A stretch of DNA of 64,000 bases from positions 62,001 through 126,000 of the forward strand of contig CAJQUW010000896.1 in assembly GCA_907163375.1 (NCBI GenBank). Direction: 5' to 3'. A model generated the notes under the pieces. The model was not told the DNA's origin. It worked only from the letters and a program-made list of their open reading frames with translations, and made no database searches. This document shows, piece after piece, positions 1 through 10,404 of the stretch (position 1 is the stretch's first letter; the number at the start of each line of letters is the position of its first letter). The DNA is from Prostheceraeus crozeri. Taxonomy: Eukaryota > Platyhelminthes > Polycladida > Euryleptidae. Both the position numbers and the translations under genes were made by a program.

Positions 1-243
1 TGCGCCCTGTTCCTGGCACCACAATGAAAAATCCCGCTGGACACATCTGCTATTGTTGAATGAACAAACCAGGAAGATGATGTCATGATGCACACTTAGA
101 GCTATGCCTGATCCAGACGTGATCGTGGAGAGTGTGCTTCGTTAGTCTTGGTGATCTTCGTGCCGCGTTAGCATTTCGAGGACTTGGTTTGATTCCCGTC
201 AATTCCAAGCCATCTTTCACGGTGGTGCCAGGAACAGGGAGCA
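1..243. repeat. Inverted repeat, about 30-bp arms (1-30 / 214-243)
   Basis: The first 30 bases (core CCCTGTTCCTGGCACCA) reappear in reverse complement at about 214-243 with roughly three mismatches. The 180 bases between them are somewhat GC-richer than the flanks. This is a foldback or the inverted end of a transposon cut by the window edge. No transposase or target duplication is visible, so the family is unknown. Confidence 0.6.
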
Positions 244-2995
244 CAGACATTTTTTCGATCTCGTGTAAAGCCAGAGGCATTGTATTGCGTACTCATTGAA
301 ATTGACTGCACGCTTAAAAATGTGTTTTGTGGGATGTCTGATGAATATTTATAATGTTTCCAATATATTTGGAAATGAAAATTTGTTGACCTCATTCCAT
401 TGGAAAGCATGCAGAAGCATGTGAGCAAAATACAAAATAGCGTACGGTCAGCTTCGATGAGAAATAATATGATTAGGAAGGAGAGGATGATAACCAAAAC
501 GATTTGTAGCTGTCTTCTGAATTTCTTCTATTAAGTGAACTTATTTATTGACTTATAACTCTGAGCTGCACTTTCGCAGTAGCTTGATGTCAGTGCCAAT
601 GATAGTTTGTTTCTGTCGTTATTTCTGATGCGCTGAAAATCCAGCAATATAATGATGGATACTTTCATCACGTGAATTCACACACACATAGTTCACAAGT
701 TTACGCCGACGTCTTTCATACTTCAATCGATTTTTATAATTATCAATTACAATTTCTAATTTTAGTTCTTGAAAGTTCAACGTAAGATTGATATTGAGCA
801 TAGATTGATAGGAGATTGATATTACATTCGATATCAGAATATATGATTTTATTGGAATTTGAAAAATAAAAAGGCATGTTTTCTCCATGATCACGCTATC
901 TCTCGCGTGAAGATGCAACAAGAATGGCATCCGATTTGATAAATGAAGTAAGAAAGTCATAAAATGAACGAAGTAAATGTCAGACACCGATTCTTTGATG
1001 TAATAAAGGCGTAAATATCCGTGTGCGTGTAAAGCGTTGTAAGTCATACATTACTGATGAGATTAAACAGTAGTAGCAGGATTTTACATTATTTAGAGAG
1101 AGAAGGAAATATTACTTCTTGCAACAGAGTGGTAATCAACTTTTGACTTTTGATTTGCATACCCAGTGATTCTTGCATACCGTCAATGTAATTATGCAGT
1201 GTGGCGCAAGATATGATTTCGAACTTTTACAGAGCAAACAATAAGAGCCAAAAAGTGCTCTGTTTGAACATAATGTTTGTGTCGAATATATTAATTTTAA
1301 TTCCAATTTGAATTTTGCAGTCTACTTTTGAGATTGATAGATTGATTTCATAGCAGATTCCTTTTTGAGTCGATTTCATGTGAACTTCCAGATGTATGCT
1401 GATTAAAATTTGAATCATCGAGATTATAATCAGTAATTCCGCCATTTGTAATAACATATTCAAATGCTTCATTATACTTCATGATAGACCCTACAATTAA
1501 AGACAGCGATAAAAGATGCCTCATCAAATAAGCAACTTCTTTGAATTACAATGAAATGTACTTATTTCCAACTTCCTGAAATGCTGGCACATTTTTGTAT
1601 TTTTGCATTCATTTCATGATCTATGATTATCATTTTATGCATCAATCCTTCAACTTATAGTTGCCTCAGTTTCCTTGTTTCCTTCAACTTAGTTCAATCC
1701 GTACGTGTGTAAAAACTTGGAAGTTGTTTAGGACGCAGATGATTTATGGTAGCACTCAAAGTTGTTCCTGATCATTGTCAGCAATCAATCAGCTATCAAG
1801 TGTGCAATTGCTTGAGAATGGCCTACAATGCAAACCGAAAGATCTCGCGCTGAAAAAGAATCGCTCAAAAAAGGAATAATGAATATTCAATTCCCTTTGT
1901 TTTAAATCAATTAGTCAGATATTTTTTCATGAAGTTATCAGGCTATTGATTATTATTGAAACATCAATCGCGCATATCTCCTGACGCGTCTCAATCTACC
2001 TCTTATTTAAAGTGACATATTCAGCATCGATGCTGTGAATTCAATTCAGCCTACAGTTGATGGAAGTTCGAGTCATATCTTAATGTTTCCATCGGGCTCA
2101 TTCACATCTGCGTCGTCGTTGTTGTCATATTTGCGTTGATAAGGGAAAATTATTCATTTTTGGACTTCTTGTCGTGATGATACAAGTTTGAAATGTATGT
2201 AAACAGAATTTATGCTACTTTTTGTGATACTCCTTCTCTTTTTACATTTGTTTCCGAACTCACGTCTTCGACCTCAACACGATATCTTTCAGAGACATCA
2301 TTCACACAGTGAGTTTCAGCTGTAACTCTGTATTCAGCAATCTTTTCAAATGTTCTCAACGGCAGTGCACTTGAGGCTTGTATCAACAGAAGTATCATCT
2401 CAATTTCTTTTTTCTCGTACAAATTATGTGATGTTGCACGAAGCCATACGTCGTCTTTCCATACAAACTTCCATTTTTCAACGGATGTATATTTCAGTTA
2501 TATTCGGAGTAATTTTCATTGCAATTGCGGCGTTAAAGAATCTCTTCCTATTAATCGGACTATGTTTTTGCTATTGAGTTGTAAACTGATTCCTGAGATC
2601 TTCCATAGATCTTTTACGTGGCTATGATGCAACTCTGTAGATCACATCGAAGGCTCAAAGACCTTATCCTAGCACATTAATTCAAATAGCAGGATCACCT
2701 AACAAAGATGATGAACAAGAAATATCTTGAATATTTTTGCTTTGATAAAAATCAATCTCCATGTCAATTGTGACATTACGCAGATGAATACCTTATTCTT
2801 TGCAAGGCTGGAAAATTATCTAGAAGGATTTTATTTGAATCAACATTTGCTGATGTTCATTTTAGAGTTGAAGTATGTTCTAGCAACTACAATGCACGAT
2901 AGAATACACGAGGATAAATCTGTATGAAATGAAGCTTTGGCGCTACCACTCCCTCAAGTTTTTTTTGAAAATCAAATAGACAAGATAGTAATAAT
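244..2995. other. AT-rich non-coding stretch, presumed RyR intron
   Basis: There are only short random open frames here and none resembles a protein I know. Because a mid-gene RyR exon follows at 3701 on the + strand, this is most simply intron upstream of that exon. I looked for the preceding RyR segment (the third RyR repeat) and did not find it. Confidence 0.4.
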
Positions 2996-3068
2996 TTAGG
3001 CCATCATCAGAAACAGATGATGATCCAACTGCTTCTGATGATGGCCTAAGAGGAGGCCCAAATTAATA
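2996..3068 (+). repeat. Perfect 17-bp-arm hairpin with hammerhead-like core
   Basis: Bases 2996-3012 and 3033-3049 are perfect reverse complements (TTAGGCCATCATCAGAA). The right arm contains CTGATGA (3036-3042), followed by GGCC, a short loop, GGCC and CAAA, then AATTAATAAAG. That order resembles the CUGAUGA / helix II / GAAA core of a hammerhead ribozyme, but the last element reads CAAA, so activity is unlikely. It is probably the worn end of a retroelement. Confidence 0.45.
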
Positions 3069-3700
3069 AAGTATAAAAAATTGTTACCATCTTATCTACT
3101 TGGTTTCCTTAGAAAAACTGAAAGAAAATGATAAACCAAGGTCTCCTCAACACTACTCCCACACTTGGACGCTGCTGACATTGACTTGAAATGTGTCGTT
3201 ATTAAACGGCAAGTCTTGATGTCGATCCCACCAACTTCAAATGACAATTTTGGGGCTGGACATCTGTACCAAAAGATCGTTAGGTCAAGCACTGAACCAC
3301 TGGCAACAGAGACCACGTGAAAATGTATTTGTTTGCTTTCACAGATTCACATTACGAAAATTCCATTCATGTTAGCCTAACACTGTCTCAACTTCTGCAC
3401 GGCATCTGGCTGAGTAGACTTCATGATTTTATCATCTGTTGTCTATTCTCATTATTTTTCGCTTTGTTTTTAATGGAACGGATGTTAAGTTGCCATTGTC
3501 GATCTTGCTTAAATGGGTGGAAGGATTGATCGGTTTTCGGAGAAGCAATGAATTCGGATCTCAAATTGCTATTTCAAATCAATCTTGAGCATTAACTTGA
3601 AGTGACTTGTAGCCTTAAGATCGCAATACGACCGAACTGCAGAGAAAATTCATTACATGCTTCAGTGGAGACATGTATTAGAAATATCTCTTCTTTGTAG

Positions 3701-3848
3701 ATGGAATCGCCTCATGGATATACGCCAACTCCGAGAGATCTTCGAAATATCAGTTTAACCAGAGACGTTCTCACCATGTCGGAGAAATTGGCTGAAAACG
3801 CTCACAATTGTTGGGCGAAACGGAAGCAGGAAGACTTAGAAGATTTGG
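3701..3848 (+). CDS. RyR: Ryanodine receptor, exon a (RyR repeat 4, first half)
   Basis: This exon codes 49 residues of the RyR Ca2+-release channel. The 3' splice site is ttctttgtag just before 3701 and the donor is gtaaga after 3848, leaving phase 1. The peptide carries the RyR-domain signature YTPTPRDL, then LAENAHNCWAKRK. This matches the vertebrate fourth RyR repeat (Y-x-P-x-P-x-DL ... LAENYHNTW) with no gap. The frame could open with the ATG at 3701, but in the family this lies far inside the protein, so that Met is internal. The RyR repeats sit on the cytosolic face of the channel and form the phosphorylation domain. The upstream exon is not in the window. Confidence 0.92.
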
Positions 3849-5250
3849 GTAAGAAATTGTCTCATGAACTGAATGTCCAAATCTATATGTAAATGTATTT
3901 ATCACAGCTCAATGACTCTGTCTGGGTTTGTGAGGAATAAACTAGATTCTATTCTGCATGGAATGTAGGGTAGTCACCGATGATGTAAAATAATTCATTA
4001 AGAGTCCCCCTAGTTTTAAAATGGGAACATACCTGAATAGGTACCATTTCATCCAATATTATGAGGAATCATCAGCCGAACTAATATCCGCAGAATCAAT
4101 GTAACTCCCTATTCAATTTGCAACTTATACTTGTACGAGTATTAAAGTTGGCATCTTCAATTAGCATACTATGTGAATTTCCTCTGGAATTTATGGAAAA
4201 ACACATTGACACTTTGCTGATATTTCTAGTGCTGTAGTTGATAATTTATATATGCTACTTTTGAAAACACGATTTCAACTTTGAATGAACTCTATTTAGA
4301 GCACAGATTTAATTCAAACGGCAGATCATGGACTACAATTTTGAGTAAATTCCGTAAATAAGTCAAAAATTATGTTATATCTGATAATTCGTTCAAAAAT
4401 TGGATAAAAATAAAGTGGGTAAAGGGAAGGGACATCAAGATTTTCTAAATGTTGTGGTAATGAAGAAATCTTAAATCTTGATTAATTCTTGACTTATTCT
4501 TGATCTCACAACTTATTCCTTAGCACGTCTAGTTAAAAAGACATTCTGATAGCTTTTGACCGAATCAAAATTCCATAATCTAGCACATGAATGTTTTTTA
4601 TCTTCCGGTTAATAGGTCACTAATACAGTGTGGCGCATAGCAAAATTCTGTCATCTGATCAAAAATCATGAGATGTTTTGAAAAAATGTTCATTTTTGAC
4701 CCTCACAATCGCAATCGTCTGTATTTTTCCTCGACCAAGACGTTGGCGATGAAATTATTTGGTCATATCAATAGTTGTTCTAAGTTTTGGTATAGCGGTG
4801 TTACTGAATGTAGATGCAAATATCTTAGGGCCTTATTGCTGGTGCAGGAAATGTGTTTCTACCGGGAATATTTATTAATGAGACTGAAGATTTTATATCA
4901 GATTTCGAGGCTGAGGGCAATTGCTACGGGTCAAGTGCTAGGGTTGCTATGGTTCAGCACTGCAAGAACTCCACTACAAAACATGAATCATAAGTACTGG
5001 GAAACTAGGCCAGTAAAATATAGATCTTGTTTTTCATTTTTTTACTCACCGTGTATCCGCTTGGGGCTACTATAGTCCGTGCGACAGATGCGTGTAGATC
5101 ACAAATTTTTGTAGCAGTTGTCATGAAAATATCTTGACAACGTCATTTACTTATTTTGAGGCATGTCTTTTGTGTGATCTGACGGTGCATTATTTCATTC
5201 ATTCAAATAGATTCTAGGTGGTCATTTAAGCTTCGCAGCAGTGGCCATTG
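3849..5250. other. RyR intron 1, first part: nothing recognised
   Basis: AT-rich intron. A 135-codon open frame at 4668-5075 has no recognisable motif, and its basic and aromatic-rich composition looks like random reading of AT-rich DNA. No repeats were noticed. Confidence 0.5.
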
Positions 5251-5254
5251 GTCG

Positions 5255-5335
5255 GATTTCTGTCTTTGGCTAAATGGTTAGCATCTCCTCTGAAAGTGCC
5301 ATCACGTAATAGGAAGTTTGAGCAAAGAATTGGCC
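5255..5335 (+). repeat. Possible degenerate tRNA-derived SINE head
   Basis: TTGGCTAAATGGTTAGCA (about 5266-5283) resembles a pol III A box. About 35 bases later AGTTTGAGCA resembles a B box with two changes from GGTTCGANTCC. The spacing suits a tRNA-related SINE, but there is no second copy in the window to support it. Confidence 0.3.
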
Positions 5336-5602
5336 AAACAAAGCGCTGCCCTTTTAAGAAGCAACTCTACAGTAGATGAGGACGTACCAAATTCCATTCA
5401 TGGTGCGAAACTACATGAGCATTAGCATCATAGTTATCTTACGTCCCCCTGTAAACAACGTGGATGCTAGATGGCCTATCTCTATGCTGTTATAGTGGGC
5501 TCGAGTCACGTAGAATAGATTTAAGCAATTGGAAAATAATATTCAAGCAAATGTTGTCCCAATGAGGGACTTACAGCGTAGGCTGTCTGCTGCAAATAAT
5601 AG

Positions 5603-6435
5603 AATTCCAACATATAATGTACGAAAAAATAGGCTCATTTGTCACGAATTCTTTATTCTCTTGGCCACGCTGCGTCTCATAGAGATTCTACTGCAGAACT
5701 GAATATGACAACGATGCATTGTCACTTAAGGTTAAACATTCATCAGCAAAATGTTAAAGAGCGACTTACTGACACTGATGACGTCACAATACCGTGGTTA
5801 GAAATGAAATGACAGAAAATGGCAACGATATGACACTCGTGAAATTAAAGGATGGCAAGCAAAGTTAAAGTAAAGATAAGTTAAAAACAAACTCTTTCTG
5901 TAAACAGAGAGTTGGACGGTAAAAGTGAATGGCAGTCGCCTCAGTAGTTAAGCTTGCCACAGCCTAAACACGACCCTTGCATCGCCGAGTAGGAGAACAT
6001 GTCCCAAAATGGCTGCGCGAGAATGGTACAAGAAGAACAGCATCATCATCCATCACCCGTCATCTCATTGATTGTAATTTGAGTAATCATCGATTTTCTA
6101 TCATAAGACGATGCTCTGGCAAGCTTGAGCTTGCAACTACTGAGGCGACTGCCATTCACTTTTACCGTCCAACGCTCTGTTTGCAGAAGGAGTTTGTTTT
6201 TAACTTATCTTTACTTTAACTTTGCTTGCCATCCTTTAATTTCACGAGTGTCATATCGTTGCCATTTTCTGTCATTTCATTTCTTAAGTGACAATGCATC
6301 GTTGTCATATTCAGTTCTGCAGTAGAATCTCTATGAGACGCAGCGTGGCCAAGAGAATAAAGAATTCGTGACAAATGAGCCTATTTTTTCGTACATTATA
6401 TCAACTTGCGCATACGAAGAAGAAATTCCAACATA
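5603..6435 (+). mobile_element. Penelope-like retroelement fragment in inverted (foldback) arrangement, 12-bp TSD
   Basis: Two long inverted arms, about 5613-5962 and 6114-6400, flank a roughly 150-bp loop. The left arm has about 70 bp absent from the right. The loop and right arm encode a GIY-YIG-type C-terminus, and the left arm is an inverted copy of the same 3' end. The whole is bounded by the direct repeat AATTCCAACATA at 5603-5614 and 6424-6435, a perfect 12-bp target-site duplication. A 23-bp tail lies between the right arm and the right duplication. Penelope-like elements are known for truncated insertions with an inverted terminal piece and TSDs of this size. The family call rests on the short protein remnant and the architecture. 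Confidence 0.65.
5977..6219 (+). pseudogene. C-terminal fragment of Penelope-type GIY-YIG endonuclease
   Basis: About 80 codons with the order R-x-x-EH, then SSITRHLIDC, a basic stretch, then TEATAIHFYRPTLC and a hydrophobic end. This is the pattern of the C-terminal half of the GIY-YIG nuclease in Penelope-like elements: a conserved His in a short helix, the catalytic Glu in an E-A-x-x-I motif, and a terminal P-x-L-N/C. The GIY-YIG strands themselves and all of the reverse transcriptase are missing, so it is a 5'-truncated dead copy. The nearest alternative would be a similar nuclease tail from another retroelement. Confidence 0.55.
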
Positions 6436-7949
6436 CATTTTCAATGAGATCTGGTGCTCGGAATAAGGTATCAAACATGTTTAAATGGCTCATGGTCTAT
6501 TCAATGTGCCTCCAGTAATGAAAAGTTATATCTCATAACAATGACAAACTATGAGTTAATGGAAGCATTTTATGCAACCGAAATCTTACTAATGTTACAA
6601 TTCTCATAAATTCTCATCTCTCAGATCTTAATGCAACCAATATTCATTAACTTCAGACTCCAATGCTCATAAACTTCGACACAATAAGCCCCATGTGTGT
6701 TCTCTCAGAAACCGTTCGGTGCTTCCACGTCTGACCTTGAACTCTAATTGTTGTGATTCTTGACTGATCGTTGTACATCATCTTAGCGCGTCCACGAAAT
6801 GTCGCAAGAAATTTCATAGACATAGGTTTGTCATTCATTTTGATAATTCCAACGATAATGGCTTCGGCTGGAAATAATGTCAGCCCTTGTGAGAGTACTT
6901 CCGTAACCCTTTTCTCTGCTTCAGGAATTTGATAAATTGTTTGTCCTAACCAAGAATGTCAAAATATAGGAAAGTTAAGTCTCTTTGGATTCATGGATAC
7001 AATTTGAATATCTCACTTCCTTTTCTGCACAATCTACGAGATTAAAGTGTCAGTCAAGATATCTTCTCACTTCTCCTATTAAAGAGATTTGCTGAGAAGC
7101 TGCGGGACTTTTCGAATAATTGATATTTTAAAATTCTACTTGCGTTTTTCTCCTCTCTAAGTGTTTCCATTATATGATTGCCTTATTTGTAATCGACAAG
7201 GAGCATGCACCGCTTCGATTTTAATTAGAAAATGCCAATTTGTGAGACTGAAAATAATGATTGTTTCTTTAACTTGATCTCACATAGTTGAAAAGTGACA
7301 TTTTAGCTGTCATAATGTCATCCTAAATAACAGTCGGTGATTTTTGTATTATTAGAATTCCCGCAGACGACGGAATGATTTAGAAAATCTACTTCCAACG
7401 TTGATAATTTTCGATGAATAATCTTCAAAGAGGTAGTGATGCGTTTATAGACTAGTAGAATTCCGATGCATTTTATTAAGGTTAAATTCCGAATTAGAGT
7501 TTTTTTTCAAATAGATGCATGGTTCCGGAGATAGACGTGTGAGGGGTTCATCAGTTGTGATTACTAAATCGTTGTCATTTTGGTGGCTTCACATTTTAAT
7601 GAAAAACTTCCAAATCATTCATCATTTCGAGTTGCATATGAAGTAATCATAACTATCATAACTATCATACTCATAACTATCGACAATGAAGCCACAATTA
7701 ACCTACCACATTTATGCATGAGTTGTATAAGCCCAAGCTCGAAGAATTTTTATAATTGGATTTTAAAACATTTCTTGCTTTTTCACTGTTTAGATTGCTC
7801 TCTATCATCACCAGTAAGATCTCGAATGATGGTTCTTTTCTTTTATACATAAATAGTAGGGCCGTGTGCTGGCCGCACCTGCTCGCACTGGTGCATCGAA
7901 CGGTACACCGAAAAGTTCAAAAAGTTACACTGAAGTTCTTACTGAGATA
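6436..7949. other. RyR intron 1, middle: nothing recognised
   Basis: AT-rich intron between the Penelope-like fragment and the Tc1 insertion. Open frames are short and unconvincing. A run of ATAACTATCAT repeats near 7648-7680 is simple sequence. Confidence 0.5.
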
Positions 7950-9400
7950 CAGTCCCTTGCAAAAGTTTAGAATCAGAATTAATTAATTATTTTATCAGAT
8001 TAAGTTCACACATTTTACCATTTTTAGACACAACGCTTTCCCGTTTGATCGAAGTGACTCAGCAAATCAAGATAGCTTCCTATGCCATTAACAGAAGAGA
8101 CTTTCAGTCATCATAGTTGCTAAGTAACGGCATAGATATCTTTCATGACACTATAATTCATCCATACACACACTGTCTGCATAGTTTCGAAACATTTGTT
8201 ATCGTCGTCTCATCTGTTATGGGTAAACGCAACTCGGTTTCTCCTACTATTCGTGCACAGGCATTTGTACTTTATGAGAATGGTTTGACTCAACGAGAAA
8301 TTGCTGAACAACTGAAGATCAGTCAAAAAGATGTTCACGTCGCTATCAAGAAGCATGAGTCGACAAATGGCAGATTCTGCGATGCACCGAGGTCTGGGAG
8401 GCCACGAGCCACAACGAAACGCGATGAAAGATATCTGAAATTAGCCGTGCAACGAAATCCTTCTGTTAGCCTCCCTGTATTGGTCCAAGGACTGAAAGCG
8501 ACTGGTACAACCACAAGCACAAGTACTCTCAGTCGACGTCTTTCTAAGGAAATGGGCCTCAGAAGTTATCGCCCAGCACACAAACCGAGATTAACGGTGT
8601 CTATGGTTAAGAAGAGACTTGCCTTTGCGAGAAAGTATGCTCACTGGACTGCTGAACAGTGGGACACTGTGATGTGGACCGATGAGTGCTCCATCGAACA
8701 GTTTGGTTCCCGTCAGTTAGCAGTCCGTCGTCCGACTTCACAACGATACAACCCCAGATATGTGGTCCAAACAATGAAACACCCAGTCAAGCAAATGATT
8801 TGGGGCTCTATCAGCTCTCAAGGAAGAGGTGGTCTATTCTTCCTTCCTAAAGGGAAAACCATGAATGCGTCAACGTACCTCGATCTGTTGAAAGAGAAAT
8901 TGAGTACACACATGACAATTCATTCCACAGGTATTCTAATGCATGATGGTGCGCCTTGCCATCGAGCAAAAGTAGTCTCTCAGTGGCTTGATTCAGAAGA
9001 TATCACGGTGCTGGAATGGCCCGGCAATTCACCTGATTGCAATCCAATAGAAAATGCATGGAACAAATTGAAGTCCGAAGTTGCTGCCATGAAGCCTCGT
9101 TCTCTTGATCACTTGAAAGAATGCATCAAGCTTGCTTGGACGACGAAAATAACACCCGAATATTGTCGCCGACTCGTGCATTCCATGCCTTCCCGCTTGG
9201 CTTCAATTATTGAAGCAAGGGGACAACACACCAAATATTGATAAAGTGAGTGACAATTGACACTATCCTTCATAGACATCCTATTTTCTAGACAGTCTGG
9301 CATTTTAAATCAGGAAAATATTGAGACGCATTTGTTATAATTTGAATAAAAGCCTTTTTTGGAAAAATGGATTTTGATTCTAAACTTTTGCAAGGGACTG
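7950..9400 (+). mobile_element. Complete Tc1-family DNA transposon
   Basis: The element starts CAGTCCCTTGCAAAAG at 7950 and ends with its reverse complement at 9400. The inverted ends match over 26 bases, and TA lies on both sides (7948-7949, 9401-9402), the standard Tc1/mariner target duplication. It is 1451 bp long and holds one unbroken transposase gene. Identical ends and an intact frame point to a fairly recent insertion into RyR intron 1. Confidence 0.93.
8219..9241 (+). CDS. Tc1 transposase, intact, DD34E
   Basis: 340 codons if begun at the ATG at 8219 (MGKRNSVSPT); the same frame is open 34 codons further up. I prefer the inner start because the usual Tc1 transposase is about 340 residues and begins directly with the helix-turn-helix. 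Residues 1-110 are the paired-like DNA-binding region, with a GRPR hook (SGRPRATTKR). The catalytic triad is visible: D in MWTDECS, D in MHDGAPCH and E in DCNPIENAW, with about 34 residues between the last two. The enzyme cuts and pastes the element at TA sites in the nucleus. No stops or frameshifts are seen. It has no role in RyR function. Confidence 0.93.
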   Translation: MGKRNSVSPTIRAQAFVLYENGLTQREIAEQLKISQKDVHVAIKKHESTNGRFCDAPRSGRPRATTKRDERYLKLAVQRNPSVSLPVLVQGLKATGTTTSTSTLSRRLSKEMGLRSYRPAHKPRLTVSMVKKRLAFARKYAHWTAEQWDTVMWTDECSIEQFGSRQLAVRRPTSQRYNPRYVVQTMKHPVKQMIWGSISSQGRGGLFFLPKGKTMNASTYLDLLKEKLSTHMTIHSTGILMHDGAPCHRAKVVSQWLDSEDITVLEWPGNSPDCNPIENAWNKLKSEVAAMKPRSLDHLKECIKLAWTTKITPEYCRRLVHSMPSRLASIIEARGQHTKY

Positions 9401-9402
9401 TA

Positions 9403-10057
9403 CAGGCGAATGATAATTTTTGAGCGTTCTAGATTGCCGTGTAGTAGTCAATAAAGACTTCAAAAACGTGAACGTAGAGTTTCTTAATGGATGTTTATAT
9501 TTTCTAGAATTCAATGCAAATGTAGTCCCAGAAAACTTTTAATTGTGCCAAAGAATTTGAAACAGATTTACATCGTCCCCTTTAAATTTGATTTTACCAA
9601 TCCTTGCATACTTAACCCATGTCTTTATGATAGCTCTGATGGAATTCTTTAAGAGTGGATGAAAACAGAAGTCATCTAGATGTGCAACAAAAATTGGAAA
9701 AAATTACAATGACTGCATCACTAAGTAAGTAGCGGACAAAACGTCGAGTGAATTGATTCCTTCAAAATTAAAGATATAGATAGATGATATTCCAAAATTC
9801 TGAGTTCGCGTGAATTGAAATTTCGTGGCCTAAAATGATTCATCATGAACATGAATTATCTAATGTTCGTCACTTTTAGAAAGTTGGATAGTGAACTGAG
9901 CCACCATTAATTTGGTGAGTCAAATAGACTTCGCGTATTGTGATCTCAGTTGGTTGTCATTATTTGATCATAACTTCGACGATTGGGCTATGATATTCAT
10001 CGTACCATACAGAGACCTGCCTCTTCCCCCATGTGTCACCACTTTTACTCTCTTCAG
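9403..10057. other. RyR intron 1, last part
   Basis: AT-rich intron ending in a polypyrimidine tract and ttcag at 10057. No other feature is seen. Confidence 0.5.
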
Positions 10058-10404
10058 GTGGGGCCGCTCATCATCAACTCGTTCCTTATGACATTCTGAC
10101 AGAACGAGAGAAGAATAAGTACCGCAAGTTGGCATTGGAATTATTGAAATATCTACAAACTGAAGGATTCCGGGTCTCATCTTCCCACTTGGCAAACGCT
10201 GATGATATCGATGGTGCGGACTCGGATTCTAATTCTCCTTCAAATGCCGGAGCGATAGGACAGGGAGGCAGCTTCCGGAGCACTGAGCGAAGATTTGCGT
10301 ATCGTTTGTTAGTCAAATTGCTTGACTACATGGAGAGAGTTGTGGTGTGTGTGAAACAGAGCCGTCCCAGCGATCGGTACGCGAGAAGTCGTTCCTTTGC
10401 ACAG
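10058..10404 (+). CDS. RyR: Ryanodine receptor, exon b (RyR repeat 4, second half, and linker)
   Basis: The acceptor is tcttcag and the donor is gtgaga after 10404. It enters in phase 1 (the split Gly codon is completed by exon a) and leaves in phase 0. The peptide has LVPYDILTEREK and then LELLKYLQTEGF, matching the vertebrate LVPYDTLTAKEK...LLKFLQMNGY. After a variable stretch, ERRFAYRLLVKLLDYM corresponds to EKRFAFGFLQQLLRWM. Between these lies an insertion of about 20 residues rich in Asp, Ser, Asn and Gly that vertebrate RyRs lack. It probably forms a surface loop. The exon ends in a basic, Ser/Arg-rich linker. Confidence 0.93.

Noticed and set aside
2210-2577. Overlapping frames on both strands, considered as an upstream RyR exon
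   Set aside because: Neither translation resembles the third RyR repeat or its linker.
4668-5075. 135-codon open frame in intron 1
   Set aside because: No recognisable domain, unusual aromatic/basic composition, no splice context as a RyR exon.
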